Counted from the first letter of the stretch, positions 17,463-27,153 are shown. The stretch: 64,000 bases of DNA from Nitratireductor kimnyeongensis (GCF_019891395.1 NZ_CP078143.1:2927001-2991000), one strand, 5' to 3'. Notes: generated from the sequence alone by a model not told the origin. A program made the numbers and translations.

Positions 17463-19817
17463 ATGCCCGATCTTCTTCTCGAACTCCGCTCCGAGGAAAT
17501 TCCAGCCCGCATGCAGCGCAAGGCCGCCGGCGACTTGAAGAAGTTGGTGACGGACGGTCTGGTGGATGCGGGGCTCACCTATGAGGCGGCGACCGAATAC
17601 TGGACGCCACGCCGGCTGGCGCTCGATATTCGCGGCGTGACCGCCCGCTCGAAGGATGTGCGCGAGGAGCGCAAGGGCCCGCGCACCGACGCGCCGGAAA
17701 AGGCCATTCAGGGCTTTTTGCGCGGGGCGGGGCTTTCCTCCATCGATGAGGCCGAGGTTCAGAGCGACCCCAAGAAGGGCGATTTCTATGTCGCGGTGAT
17801 CGAGAAGCCCGGCCGGGCGGCGGAACAGATTGTCGCCGACATCATGCCGGGCATCATCCGCAATTTCCCGTGGCCGAAATCCATGCGCTGGGGCGCTGCC
17901 TCGGCAAAGCCCGGCAGCCTGCGCTGGGTGCGCCCGCTGCAATCGATCCTGTGCACCTTCGGGCCGGAAACCGAGGAGCCGGTGGTGGTGGATTTCGAGA
18001 TCGATGGCATCCGCTCCGGCAATGTCACCTATGGCCACCGCTTCCATGCGCCCGACGCCATCACCGTGCGGCGCTTTGATGATTACGTGGAAAAGCTGGA
18101 AGCGGCGAAGGTCGTGCTCGACCCCGACCGCCGCAAGCGCATCATCCTCGACGACGCGCGCAATCTCGCCTTTGCCAACGGGCTGGAGCTGGTGGAAGAC
18201 GAGGGGCTTCTGGAAGAGGTCTCCGGCCTCGTGGAATGGCCTGTGGTGCTTCTGGGTGAATTCGAGGAAGACTATCTGACCATTCCGCCGGAGGTGATCC
18301 GGCTGACCATCCGCGCCAACCAGAAATGCTTTGTCTGCCGCCCGCAGGGCGAGACGGAAAAGCTGTCCAACCGCTTCGTCATCACCGCCAATATCGAGGC
18401 GAAGGACGGCGGCAGGGAAATTGCGCACGGCAATGGCAAGGTGGTGCGCGCGCGGCTTTCCGATGCGCTCTATTTCTGGAAGACGGATCAGGCGGCGCTG
18501 CCTGACCTCGGCAAGCTTGAGGGCTCGGCTGAAAAATTCGGGCTCGATCTTTCAAAGCCGCTCGACCAGCGCATGGCGCGGCTCGACCATCTGGGCGTGA
18601 CCTTCCATGCCAAACTCGGCACGCAGGGTGAGCGCGTGGCGCGCATCGTAGCACTGGCGAGAGAGCTTGCGCCTGTGGTGGGGGCGGACCCGGCGGAGGC
18701 CGTGCGCGCGGCGCATCTGGCCAAGGCCGATCTCCAGACCGAGGTGGTGGGGGAATTCCCCGAGCTGCAGGGCTTCATGGGCCGCAAATATGCCGAGCTA
18801 CAGGGCGAAAGCGCCGCAGTGGCGGCGGCCATCGAGGATCATTACAAGCCGCAGGGGCCGAACGACGCCGTGCCGACCGACCCGGTGGCCGTGGCCGTCG
18901 CGCTGGCCGACAAGCTCGATATGCTTGTGGGGTTCTGGGCGATTGACGAGAAGCCGACGGGGTCGAAAGATCCTTACGCGCTGAGACGCGCGGCGCTGGG
19001 TGTGATCCGCATACTTTCGGAGAATGGGATTGGCCTCAACCTGCTAGAGTTTTTCCGGTGGATCGTCGATACACCGGGAGCCCGCCCCAATATCGAGAAG
19101 GCTGTGCAGAAGACCGAAGGTCAAGATGTTTTTGAAACATATGCTCTAGACCTCCTCTCCTTCTTCCATGACCGTCTCAAAGTCTATCTCCGCGATCAGG
19201 GTGCGCGGTATGATCTGATCGATGCGGTTTTGGCGAGCCGTGGTGCCGGCCCCTCATCCGACCCTTCGGGCCACCTTCTCCCCGCAGGCGGGGAGAAGGA
19301 AGAGGCGGCAGCGTCTGTGTCCCCCTCTACCCGTGCGCGGGGAGAGGGTAAGGGTGAGGGGCAGCACCAGGCGGGCGAGACTGCCGGAAACGGCAATGAC
19401 GATCTCCTCCTGATCGTGCGGCGCGTGGAGGCGCTTTCGGAGTTTCTGGCCACCACGGATGGCGAGAACCTTCTGGCGGGTGCCAAGCGGGCGGCGAACA
19501 TCGTGGCCGATGCGGAAAAGAAGGGGACGGCCATCGCCGAGACGGTCGATGCGGAGCTCTTCGAGACCGATGAAGAGCGGGCTTTGTTCGACAGTCTGGA
19601 AGAGGCGGAGAATTTTGCCGCTCAGGCCATCGCCGCCAATGATTATGTGAAGGCGCTCTCCTTCCTGGCGCGGCTGCGCCAGCCGGTCGATGCCTTCCTC
19701 GATGGCGTGATGGTCAATGCGGAAGACGAAGCGGTTCGGGCAAACCGTCTGGCGCTGCTTTCACGCATCCGCAGCGCCACGGCGCAGGTCGCGGATTTCT
19801 CGAAAATCACCGGGTAG
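17463..19817 (+). CDS. glyS: glycyl-tRNA synthetase beta subunit
   Basis: tRNA-binding subunit of glycyl-tRNA synthetase. The 784-aa protein starts [20 protein letters not shown] and has the family segments [32 protein letters not shown] and [12 protein letters not shown] near the end. Between DLIDAVLA and the [16 protein letters not shown] segment it carries an unusual ~40-residue stretch rich in Gly, Ser, Glu and Pro (about residues 596-634), coded by a palindromic repeat element inserted in frame (19249-19362). The stretch lies at a junction before the C-terminal tRNA-binding domain, where it would probably form a loop. Confidence 0.95.
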   Translation: MPDLLLELRSEEIPARMQRKAAGDLKKLVTDGLVDAGLTYEAATEYWTPRRLALDIRGVTARSKDVREERKGPRTDAPEKAIQGFLRGAGLSSIDEAEVQSDPKKGDFYVAVIEKPGRAAEQIVADIMPGIIRNFPWPKSMRWGAASAKPGSLRWVRPLQSILCTFGPETEEPVVVDFEIDGIRSGNVTYGHRFHAPDAITVRRFDDYVEKLEAAKVVLDPDRRKRIILDDARNLAFANGLELVEDEGLLEEVSGLVEWPVVLLGEFEEDYLTIPPEVIRLTIRANQKCFVCRPQGETEKLSNRFVITANIEAKDGGREIAHGNGKVVRARLSDALYFWKTDQAALPDLGKLEGSAEKFGLDLSKPLDQRMARLDHLGVTFHAKLGTQGERVARIVALARELAPVVGADPAEAVRAAHLAKADLQTEVVGEFPELQGFMGRKYAELQGESAAVAAAIEDHYKPQGPNDAVPTDPVAVAVALADKLDMLVGFWAIDEKPTGSKDPYALRRAALGVIRILSENGIGLNLLEFFRWIVDTPGARPNIEKAVQKTEGQDVFETYALDLLSFFHDRLKVYLRDQGARYDLIDAVLASRGAGPSSDPSGHLLPAGGEKEEAAASVSPSTRARGEGKGEGQHQAGETAGNGNDDLLLIVRRVEALSEFLATTDGENLLAGAKRAANIVADAEKKGTAIAETVDAELFETDEERALFDSLEEAENFAAQAIAANDYVKALSFLARLRQPVDAFLDGVMVNAEDEAVRANRLALLSRIRSATAQVADFSKITG
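19249..19362. repeat. palindromic repeat element inserted in frame within glyS
   Basis: About 114 bases (38 codons) with imperfect inverted ends (GCCCCTCATCC at 19249 against GGGTGAGGGGC ending 19362), an internal perfect 12-bp hairpin (19274-19285 with 19288-19299) and a second CCCTCT/AGAGGG hairpin. The first half matches the intergenic element at 29884-29931. It keeps the glyS frame open across its whole length. Confidence 0.85.
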
Positions 19818-20231
19818 CTACGCGAACACGTAGACCGCCAGCGCCACGGCGATATAGGAGGCAAGGCCCGCCAGCGGGCCGAGCCGCTGCAGATAGGCTG
19901 GTGGCGGGGTGCCGGGCTGGCCACGCCGGACGGCCATGAAGCCAAGCACGGCCACGGCAAGGATGAAGGCTGCCGCCACGAGCTTGAGCAGGAAGGCCGT
20001 GCTCAAAAGCGCGCCCTCATAGCGCACCAGCCAGAGCCAAAGCCCTGTCAGCCACAGGAGCAAAACGCCTGAAAGCGTGACGAGCGTGAAGCGCGGGCGC
20101 AGCGCCAGAAGAGCAGGCGACGGCGCGCCCTCGGAGCGCTTGGCCTGAATTGCGACCATCATCCCGCCCAGCCCGCCTGCGGCCCCCAGCATGAGGCCGA
20201 ACAGGTGCAGGATTTTCAGGAAGGTCAGCAT
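19818..20231 (-). CDS. four-helix membrane protein of unknown function
   Basis: A 137-aa hydrophobic protein with about four membrane helices (near 5-25, 48-70, 75-100 and 115-135). It starts MLTFLKILHLFGLMLGAAGG; the His near residue 9 and Arg/Lys pairs at helix ends recall CopD-like or DUF2269-like small integral membrane proteins, but I cannot assign a family. Its stop codon directly abuts the glyS stop from the other side, so the two genes converge with no spacer. Confidence 0.65.
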   Translation of the reverse strand: MLTFLKILHLFGLMLGAAGGLGGMMVAIQAKRSEGAPSPALLALRPRFTLVTLSGVLLLWLTGLWLWLVRYEGALLSTAFLLKLVAAAFILAVAVLGFMAVRRGQPGTPPPAYLQRLGPLAGLASYIAVALAVYVFA

Positions 20232-20331
20232 GGCGGGGGTCTCCGGACAATGATGCGCGGAGGGTGCGCCGCTCTGCGTGGGACGTCAAGCGTACCGGGA
20301 AGTGCTTTCCTGTCAGCCTGATGGCATGAGC

Positions 20332-20868
20332 CTATTCGGGCTGTCCCACCGGTCCACCCGAGGGGCGAGGGGCAGAAGCAGGAGCCGTCGCGGCCGCAGA
20401 GCTGTCAGGCTCCGGCTTGGGGCGAGAGGCAGGCTGGTGTTCTGTCTGGACAGCAGGCTCGGCCGGGGTCGGCTGGGGTGCGGTGGCCTGCCGCGGCGGC
20501 GGCGTTACGGTTTCTCCGCCACGGATGATCTGCGGTATGCGGCGCGGGGCATGGGGGATGGCGCTGGTGGTTTCTCCGGTCTCCGGATGCATGTCGGGCA
20601 GCGCTGTTCCAATGCCGACCATGGAAGGTGAAAGCCGAAGCTTTTCCACTGATTGCGACGGGTTCAGGGAGGGAGCCGGATAGGACAACGGCACTTCAAG
20701 CATTGCAGGTCGGTCGAGCGTTTCTTGCCGGTATTCCTGCAACGTTACTGTCGATGTGGCGTGTTGTGGGGGCTTGGCTGTCAATTCGAGCAAGGAAGTC
20801 GCCTTCGTGCCGCCCGCGAACGCAAGCAACATGATGACGAGCAGTGGCTTGATCAGCCATGGCTGCAT
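20332..20868 (-). CDS. secreted Pro/Ala-rich hypothetical protein
   Basis: A 178-aa protein with a signal peptide or anchor (MQPWLIKPLLVIMLLAFAGG) followed by a polar region without recognisable domain and a low-complexity C-terminal ~70 residues rich in Pro, Ala, Gln and Thr. The ATG at 20868 is supported by an AAGGAAG box. It is divergently transcribed from tsaC. I do not recognise the family; periplasmic or envelope location is inferred only from the leader. Confidence 0.6.
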   Translation of the reverse strand: MQPWLIKPLLVIMLLAFAGGTKATSLLELTAKPPQHATSTVTLQEYRQETLDRPAMLEVPLSYPAPSLNPSQSVEKLRLSPSMVGIGTALPDMHPETGETTSAIPHAPRRIPQIIRGGETVTPPPRQATAPQPTPAEPAVQTEHQPASRPKPEPDSSAAATAPASAPRPSGGPVGQPE

Positions 20869-21160
20869 TCTTCCTTCCCCCCAATCATTGGCGGTTATAA
20901 CGCGCGTATCATCGCGCATAGGCTATAAAACGCGAAATGCATTAAGATTCGACAAACTCCCTCCCTGGCGAACTCGCTGGCGAACTTGCTGGCTCTCATG
21001 CTCGATGTTTGTGATGCCGTGACGGGCAGGTTTGATTGAAGCCCCGCGTCTTTGCCCAAAAGCAGACCACGAACGAAATAAGCGCTGTTCCGTTTTGCCA
21101 TGCTTGCCCACATCCGGAAGGCGCGATAGTCAGCAGTTGGATTTTGAAAGGACGGGTTTC

Positions 21161-22117
21161 TTGGCTGACATTCTGCCGGACAGTGAGGCGTTGCCACGGG
21201 CGGTGGAGCTGCTGCGATCAGGCGCGGCCATCGCCATTCCCACGGAAACGGTTTATGGGCTTGCCGCCGACGCTACCAATGGCGAGGCGGTGGCGCGGAT
21301 CTATGAGACCAAGGGACGCCCGCAGTTCAACCCGCTGATCGCGCATGTGGCGGACCGGGAGATGGCGGAGCGCATCGCGGTTTTCAACCCGCTTGCGCGC
21401 CTCCTTGCGGATGCCTTCTGGCCGGGCCCACTGACGATTGTTTTACCGCATCGGGCCGGTTCCGGCGTTCACCCGTTGGTGACGGCCGGGCTCGACACGA
21501 TTGCGCTGCGCTGCCCGAAAGGCTTTGGCGCGCGGGTGATCGAAGCGCTGGAGCGCCCCGTTGCGGCGCCGAGCGCCAATTCATCGGGCCGCATCAGCGG
21601 CACGACGGCTGAAGCTGTCGAGGCTGATCTCGGCTCTCGCATTCCCTTGATCGTGGATGGCGGCCGGACGCCGGTGGGGCTGGAATCCACCATTGTGAAG
21701 GTTGGGGAAGACGGCATCACGCTTCTGCGTCCGGGTGGCGTTGCGGCTGATGAGATCGAGCGCGTCACCGGTATGTCGCTGATGCGTGGTGCCAAGGGGG
21801 TGCAGGCCCCCGGCATGCTTGCCTCTCACTATGCGCCCAATGCCCATATGCGGCTCGGTGTGGCAGAGGTGAAACCGGGAGAGGCGCTGCTTGCCTTCGG
21901 ATCGGAGCGCGTACCGGGGGCGGAGAGTGCGCATGCGGTGCGCAACCTGTCGCAGACCGGAGACCTGCGCGAGGCGGCGGCGAACCTCTTTTCGCATCTG
22001 CTTGCGCTCGACCGGTCAGGTGCTGCCACAATCGCTGCCGAGCCGGTGCCCCTTGAAGGGCTTGGCGAAGCCATCAATGATCGCCTCGCGCGCGCAGCCG
22101 CACCCCGAGATTGCTAA
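21161..22117 (+). CDS. tsaC: L-threonylcarbamoyladenylate synthase (TsaC/Sua5)
   Basis: Makes threonylcarbamoyl-AMP for the t6A37 modification of ANN-decoding tRNAs. The YrdC domain spans about residues 10-200, with IPTETVYGLAADATN and the KGRPQFNPL nucleotide-binding motif, then APSANSSGRISGTTAEAV. The C-terminal ~110 residues form the Sua5 domain (APGMLASHYAP). The TTG at 21161 is taken as start because AAGGA lies eleven bases before it and no ATG occurs near the domain start. Product is 318 aa. The FAD-linked dehydrogenase follows after 22 bases. Confidence 0.9.
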   Translation: MADILPDSEALPRAVELLRSGAAIAIPTETVYGLAADATNGEAVARIYETKGRPQFNPLIAHVADREMAERIAVFNPLARLLADAFWPGPLTIVLPHRAGSGVHPLVTAGLDTIALRCPKGFGARVIEALERPVAAPSANSSGRISGTTAEAVEADLGSRIPLIVDGGRTPVGLESTIVKVGEDGITLLRPGGVAADEIERVTGMSLMRGAKGVQAPGMLASHYAPNAHMRLGVAEVKPGEALLAFGSERVPGAESAHAVRNLSQTGDLREAAANLFSHLLALDRSGAATIAAEPVPLEGLGEAINDRLARAAAPRDC

Positions 22118-22139
22118 CGCTTCAGGAAACCAGAACTTC

Positions 22140-23555
22140 ATGACCATCGATGCCGCTCTTCTCGCCCGTTTTGCCAAAATCGTCGGCGAGCGCCATGCGC
22201 TGACCGCTGCCGAGGAGATTGCGCCTTATGAGGACGAGCCACGCGGGCTGTTTCGTGGGAAAACGCCGATGGTGCTGCGGCCGGGCTCTGTAGAGGAGGT
22301 GAGCGCGATCCTGAAGCTTGCCAGCGAAACCGGGACGGCGATCGTTCCGCAGGGCGGCAATACGGGCCTTGTGGGCGGCCAGATGCCGGACGGCGAAGGC
22401 AATGAAATCGTGCTTTCGCTTTCGCGCCTCAACAGGATCCGCGAGATCGATCTGAAATCCAACACGGCGACGGTGGAGGCCGGCGTGGTGCTGCAGGTGC
22501 TGCAGGATGCGGCTGCCGAAAAGGATCGGCTGTTTCCCCTTTCGCTCGGTTCGCAGGGCTCCTGCCAGATCGGCGGCAATCTGTCATCCAATGCGGGCGG
22601 CGTTGGCGCGCTGGCCTATGGCACGGCGCGGGATTTGTGCCTCGGTGTCGAGGTGGTGCTGCCCACCGGCGAGGTCTTTGACGATCTGCGCAAGCTCAAG
22701 AAGGACAACACCGGTTACGATCTCAAAGATCTGTTTGTGGGCGGCGAGGGCACGCTGGGCGTGATCACGGCGGCGGTGGTGAAGCTCTTTCCCATGCCCA
22801 AGGGGCGGGAACTGGCCTGGGCGGCTCTGCCGACGCCTGCCGATGCGCTGCGCTTTTTCGAACTGGCCAATGACCGCGCCGGCAATGGCCTGACGGCCTT
22901 CGAGCTTATCGAGCGCACGCCGCTTGCCTTCACGCTGGCGCATGTGCCGGGCTCTGTCGATCCGCTGACCGAGGCGCATTCCTGGTATGTGATGATCGAG
23001 ATTTCCTCCGGGCGTTCCGGAGATGATGCCAAGGAGCTGATGGAGGAGGTGCTGACGGTCGCCTTCGAGGAAGGGCTGGTGGTGGACGCTGCGATTGCCC
23101 AGAACGAGGGCCAGGCCAATGCCTTCCGACATCTGCGCGAATCCATGTCGGAAGCGCAGAAGCCGGAAGGCGGCTCGATCAAGCACGATATTTCCGTGCC
23201 GGTGGCGGCGATCCCCGAATTCATCGAGCGTGCGGGCGACGAGGCGCAGAAGGTCGCGCCGGGCTGCCGCGTGGTGTGTTTCGGCCATATGGGCGACGGC
23301 AATCTGCACTACAATATCTCGCAGCCGAAGGATGGCGACCGCGACGCCTATCTCGCGCTCTACCGGAAAATGAACGACGCCATCCACGCCATCGTGCGCG
23401 ATCTCGGCGGATCGTTCTCAGCCGAACACGGCATCGGGCGCATGAAGCGCGACGAGCTGATCGCCACGCAACCCGCCATCGCCACGGAGCTGATGCGCCG
23501 GGTGAAGGCAGCGTTTGATCCGGCGGGCATCATGAACCCGCGCAAGGTGATCTGA
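22140..23555 (+). CDS. FAD-linked 2-hydroxyacid dehydrogenase
   Basis: A 471-aa flavoprotein of the glycolate oxidase GlcD / D-2-hydroxyglutarate dehydrogenase group. The FAD-binding domain shows IVPQGGNTGLVGGQMPDG, then SCQIGGNLSSNAGGVGAL and DLKDLFVGGEGTLGVIT. The C-terminal oxidase domain has the metal and substrate motifs FGHMGDGNLHYNI and FSAEHGIGRMKRDEL. The exact substrate (D-lactate, D-2-hydroxyglutarate or another D-2-hydroxyacid) is not fixed by sequence. It is probably co-transcribed with tsaC. Confidence 0.88.
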   Translation: MTIDAALLARFAKIVGERHALTAAEEIAPYEDEPRGLFRGKTPMVLRPGSVEEVSAILKLASETGTAIVPQGGNTGLVGGQMPDGEGNEIVLSLSRLNRIREIDLKSNTATVEAGVVLQVLQDAAAEKDRLFPLSLGSQGSCQIGGNLSSNAGGVGALAYGTARDLCLGVEVVLPTGEVFDDLRKLKKDNTGYDLKDLFVGGEGTLGVITAAVVKLFPMPKGRELAWAALPTPADALRFFELANDRAGNGLTAFELIERTPLAFTLAHVPGSVDPLTEAHSWYVMIEISSGRSGDDAKELMEEVLTVAFEEGLVVDAAIAQNEGQANAFRHLRESMSEAQKPEGGSIKHDISVPVAAIPEFIERAGDEAQKVAPGCRVVCFGHMGDGNLHYNISQPKDGDRDAYLALYRKMNDAIHAIVRDLGGSFSAEHGIGRMKRDELIATQPAIATELMRRVKAAFDPAGIMNPRKVI

Positions 23556-23748
23556 TTTCAAAGTCGTAGAGCGGGTCGCGCATTGCGCCTTGCGCTCCGG
23601 CACCTTCTTGCCGGGGCTGCCTCCATTTACCTCCCGGTCATGCCTCTTGCCAGATCGTTACACTTGGTTGGAAATCGCTAACCAACTGTAAGGTCAGCAA
23701 AATTTAACCGACTTTCTAAGCCTGACGGTAACGGGCCAGGCGCTAGGG

Positions 23749-23823
23749 TGCCTTCCATAACGAGGCCGAAAACGGCCCGGTGAGAGAACCGGAAAACCGG
23801 CTCTCAGGAGTGACAGGAAGGCA
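23749..23823 (+). promoter_or_regulatory. structured leader able to hide the ribosome binding site
   Basis: TGCCTTCC (23749-23756) is perfectly complementary to GGAAGGCA (23816-23823), which holds the GGAAGG ribosome binding site of the next gene. The two strands enclose two further hairpins: GGCCG-AAAA-CGGCC (23764-23777) and TGAGAG-AA-CCGG-AAAA-CCGG-CTCTCA (23781-23806). Together they would form a three-way junction that closes on the translation start region. Another hairpin (GCCTG/CAGGC, 23720-23741) lies upstream. The pairing is seen; any ligand or temperature response is unknown. Confidence 0.5.
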
Positions 23824-23828
23824 AGAAC

Positions 23829-24392
23829 ATGAACAGTGGGCTCAAGCCAGTCTGGGCGGGCCGCGCAATGCGGCTCGACCCCTTTCGCCTGCCACAGGCG
23901 GTGAGCTATGCATCGCACGACGATTTCGGCGAAGTGTCCTTTACCGTGGACAATCGCGGCGTGCGCATGAAGCGCGTTCTCAACAAGAGCGGTCTGCCGG
24001 TAACCTTCGCCCTGCCCACGCGTGCGTTTCGTGGTGTTGCGGCGCGCGCCATCGAGGATGATCTGGGCGATGTGACGGTGACGCTCGAACTGCTTCACAC
24101 GGATGCGATGCTGTGCGTGCCGCTTTTGGTGGCGGGCGATCTCGACGATGTGGCGGCTGACTGGCGCGCCTGGTCGGAAGCGCTGGGCCTGCCCATGCTG
24201 ATGATCGAGGCCGACGGACTGGCCCGGCCGCTCGAAGAGAGCATTGGAGAGGTGAAGGCAAACCCGCCGAAGCATCGGCGTCAGGGCCATGCCGTTCGGG
24301 CGCGCCGCCCGCGTTTCCTCGCACGTCGCCGGTGCGGCAGCCTGGGTGTGCGCATGGTTGTTGGCGGAGCGGAGATTATCGCCCGCGACTGA
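23829..24392 (+). CDS. DUF6101-like conserved hypothetical protein
   Basis: A 187-aa protein that looks like the DUF6101 family of rhizobia, of unknown function. The first ~130 residues alternate acidic and hydrophobic segments (RLDPFRLPQAVSYASHDD, VTVTLELLHTDAMLCVPLL), suggesting a mainly beta fold; the last ~40 residues are very rich in Arg (RARRPRFLARRR), which could bind nucleic acid or ribosomes. No signal peptide. The family name is from memory and only moderately sure. The gene has its own ~270-base upstream region with several hairpins. Confidence 0.6.
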   Translation: MNSGLKPVWAGRAMRLDPFRLPQAVSYASHDDFGEVSFTVDNRGVRMKRVLNKSGLPVTFALPTRAFRGVAARAIEDDLGDVTVTLELLHTDAMLCVPLLVAGDLDDVAADWRAWSEALGLPMLMIEADGLARPLEESIGEVKANPPKHRRQGHAVRARRPRFLARRRCGSLGVRMVVGGAEIIARD

Positions 24393-24401
24393 TCGCGCCG
24401 G

Positions 24402-25394
24402 TCAGAATTGTGGGCTGATCACGGCCCACAGACCACCGCCGATCAGGCCGAGAAAGATCAGCCAGCCGACAACATTGTTGGAGCGGAAGAGCGCCAGACA
24501 CTGATCCGGGTTGTCGATGTCGATGACCCGGATTTGCCGTGCTAAATGGGCGCCTGCTGCCACCAGGCCGGCAAGTGCTGGCATCGGCACTTCGGCAAGC
24601 GCGAAGGCGACCGCAAAGAAAAGAAGTGCGCCGCCATAAAGCGCAATCAGCCACTGTCGGGTTTTTTCTCCGAACAGGCGGGCCGTCGAGCGAACGCCGA
24701 CAATGGCATCATCTTCCTTGTCTTGATGGGCATAGATCGTGTCATAGCCGATGACCCACAGGATGGAGCCGAAATACAGAAGCAAGGGCGCGAGCGACAG
24801 GCTCTCGAAATCCGCCGCCCAGCCCATCAGCGCACCCCAGGAAAAGGCAAGTCCCAGAAAGAGTTGCGGCCAGTTCGTGAATCGCTTTGCGAAGGGATAG
24901 ATCGCCACGACAATGAGCGAGGCGAAGCCGAGTGCGATGGCAAAGGCATTGAACTGCACGAGCACCAGAAGCCCCAGCAGCGCCTGCGCCAGAAGGAAGG
25001 CCCAGGCCTGCCCGCGCGTAACCTGTCCCGAGGGTAGGGGGCGGGAGCGCGTGCGCTCAACGGCATTGTCGATGCGCTCATCCACGAGGTCGTTGTAGGT
25101 GCAGCCGGCCCCGCGCATGGCAATCGCCCCGACGAGAAAGAGCAGGATGTGCCAGATGGAGGGAAGCACCTCGGCAAGGGGGGCGCCGGGCTGCGCATAG
25201 GCAGAGGCGGCAAGAGCCGTGGACCAGAGGCAGGGCCACAGAAGCAACTGCCAGCCAATGGGACGGTCCCACCGCGCAAGCTGAGCATAGGGCCACATGC
25301 CGCGCGGCATGACGCGATAGACCCAGTGGCCGGAAGGGGCATCGGCGACGCGGCCCTGACCTTGGCGGGACTGGATCTTTTCCATGGCGAACAT
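24402..25394 (-). CDS. ubiA: 4-hydroxybenzoate polyprenyltransferase
   Basis: Membrane prenyltransferase that attaches the polyprenyl chain to 4-hydroxybenzoate in ubiquinone synthesis. Both Asp-rich motifs are present: YNDLVDERIDNAVERTRSRP and YDTIYAHQDKEDDAIVG. About eight membrane helices follow the basic N-terminus. Product is 330 aa when started at the ATG at 25394 (MFAMEKI); the ATG at 25385 is an alternative. The chain it transfers is likely made by the polyprenyl diphosphate synthase at 11.4 kb. Confidence 0.94.
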   Translation of the reverse strand: MFAMEKIQSRQGQGRVADAPSGHWVYRVMPRGMWPYAQLARWDRPIGWQLLLWPCLWSTALAASAYAQPGAPLAEVLPSIWHILLFLVGAIAMRGAGCTYNDLVDERIDNAVERTRSRPLPSGQVTRGQAWAFLLAQALLGLLVLVQFNAFAIALGFASLIVVAIYPFAKRFTNWPQLFLGLAFSWGALMGWAADFESLSLAPLLLYFGSILWVIGYDTIYAHQDKEDDAIVGVRSTARLFGEKTRQWLIALYGGALLFFAVAFALAEVPMPALAGLVAAGAHLARQIRVIDIDNPDQCLALFRSNNVVGWLIFLGLIGGGLWAVISPQF

Positions 25395-25544
25395 GTCCGT
25401 TTTCGTGTGTCTGTCCTGAAGGGAGTGGCAAGCCCGCCTCTCCGCGTCAAGCGTTTCTCTCGGGGAACGGCGGACAAGCGCCTTGATTTTCGGCGCGAAG
25501 GGCCATAGCCCGAAGCAAAGATTGAACAAGCGGGGATGCGCACG

Positions 25545-26819
25545 ATGAATGTTCTCCTGATCGGGTCCGGTGGCCGCGAGCATGCACTGGCCTGGAAGCT
25601 GGCGGCATCTCCGGTTTTGACGAAACTTTATGCAGCGCCCGGGAACCCCGGCATGGCAGGGGACGCTGAATGCGTGGCGCTTGACGTTTCCGACCATGCG
25701 GCTGTTGTCGCCTTCTGCAAAGAAAAGGCCATCGCGCTCGTCGTGGTCGGGCCGGAAGCGCCGCTCGTGGCCGGCCTTGCCGATGCTCTGAATGCGGCGG
25801 AGATCCGTGTTTTTGGCCCGAGTGCGGCCGCTGCCCGGCTTGAAGGGTCCAAAAGCTTCACCAAGGAACTATGCGACCGCAAGGCGATCCCCACTGCAGC
25901 CTATGGACGATTTGATAACGCGCTGGCAGCGCGCGACTATGTGCGCGAGCAGGGCGCGCCCATCGTCATCAAGGCGGATGGGCTTGCCGCTGGCAAGGGC
26001 GTGACCGTGGCCATGTCGGAGGATGAGGCCATCGCTGCCATCGACGAGTGTTTCGACGGCAGCTTCGGCGCTGCGGGCGCTTCTGTGGTGGTGGAGGAAT
26101 TTCTAGAGGGTGAGGAGGCGAGCTTTTTCTGTCTTTGCGATGGCAAGACGGCGTTGCCCTTCGGCACCGCGCAGGACCACAAGCGCGTGGGCGATGGCGA
26201 CGCGGGCCCGAACACGGGTGGCATGGGCGCCTATTCGCCGGCCCCGGTGCTGGATGAGACAACGCTTGCCCGCACCATGGCCGAGATCATCGAGCCGACT
26301 CTAGAGGGCATGGCGGAGATGGGCGCACCGTTCACCGGCGTTCTCTATGCCGGGCTCATGCTGACGACGGACGGTCCGAAGCTCATCGAATACAATGTGC
26401 GTTTTGGCGACCCGGAATGCCAGGTGCTGATGATGCGGCTGAAGGAGGATCTTCTGCTTCTCATCAATGCGGCGGTGGACGGGCAACTGGCGCATGTCTC
26501 GGCCCGCTGGCGCGATGAGGCGGCGCTGACCGTGGTGCTGGCGGCAAAAGGCTACCCGGCGAGCCCCGAAAAAGGCACCGTGATCGGCGGATTGGAGGCT
26601 GCGGGTGTTGATGACGGTGTCGAAATCTTTCACGCGGGAACCGCGATGAAGGACGGCGCGCTGGTGGCCAATGGCGGACGGGTGCTGAATGTCACCGCGC
26701 TGGGCGGCTCGGTGAAAGAGGCTCAGGAAAAGGCTTACCGTGCGGTCGATCTGATCGACTGGCCGGAAGGCTTCTGCCGGCGCGACATTGGCTGGCGCGC
26801 GGTGGAGCGTGAGGGCTGA
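25545..26819 (+). CDS. purD: phosphoribosylamine-glycine ligase
   Basis: ATP-grasp enzyme of purine synthesis joining glycine to phosphoribosylamine (GAR synthetase). The 424-aa protein opens [19 protein letters not shown], with [29 protein letters not shown] and the signature [18 protein letters not shown] lies eight bases before this ATG, which fits better than the ATG nine bases upstream. The gene is divergent from ubiA across a 150-base spacer. Confidence 0.97.
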   Translation: MNVLLIGSGGREHALAWKLAASPVLTKLYAAPGNPGMAGDAECVALDVSDHAAVVAFCKEKAIALVVVGPEAPLVAGLADALNAAEIRVFGPSAAAARLEGSKSFTKELCDRKAIPTAAYGRFDNALAARDYVREQGAPIVIKADGLAAGKGVTVAMSEDEAIAAIDECFDGSFGAAGASVVVEEFLEGEEASFFCLCDGKTALPFGTAQDHKRVGDGDAGPNTGGMGAYSPAPVLDETTLARTMAEIIEPTLEGMAEMGAPFTGVLYAGLMLTTDGPKLIEYNVRFGDPECQVLMMRLKEDLLLLINAAVDGQLAHVSARWRDEAALTVVLAAKGYPASPEKGTVIGGLEAAGVDDGVEIFHAGTAMKDGALVANGGRVLNVTALGGSVKEAQEKAYRAVDLIDWPEGFCRRDIGWRAVEREG

Positions 26820-26854
26820 GGGGTCTCAGGGTTGGCGCTTAGCTTTCTGCAGTT

Positions 26855-27091
26855 CTATTCCTTGAACAGATGCGCCGTCTCGAATGGATCGGGAACGGGT
26901 TTTTCCGGCACGGTACCTTCAGCCATCCGCTTTTTGTGGTGGGTGAGCGAACACTCGATGGAACAGAGAATGCCGCGATCCGCCCAGTAGGCGGGGCCGT
27001 TTTCGATCAGGCCCTCATGATAGGCAAAGCCCGGCGTTCCGAACATTTTTCCGCATTCGATGCAGCGGTTCTTTTCCGGTCTTGCAAGCAT
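26855..27091 (-). CDS. small Cys-rich protein, possible zinc-binding
   Basis: A 78-aa protein starting MLARPEKNRCIECGKMFG. It has CIEC in the first 15 residues and CSIEC in the middle, followed by HHKKR; these four cysteines (with or without His) could bind one zinc. The start is supported by AAGGAAGG ahead of the ATG. It converges on purD. I recognise no named family; a treble-clef or zinc-ribbon fold is a guess from cysteine spacing. Confidence 0.6.
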   Translation of the reverse strand: MLARPEKNRCIECGKMFGTPGFAYHEGLIENGPAYWADRGILCSIECSLTHHKKRMAEGTVPEKPVPDPFETAHLFKE

Positions 27092-27153
27092 TGAGGTTCC
27101 TTCCTTTGGATGGTTTCTAACCTTCGGGCGGGAGGGCTGCAAGGTTTTCAACA

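Noticed and set aside
17124..18428. 434-codon minus-strand open frame over the glyS start
   Set aside because: GlyS motifs are strong on the plus strand and the minus frame has no similarity I recognise.
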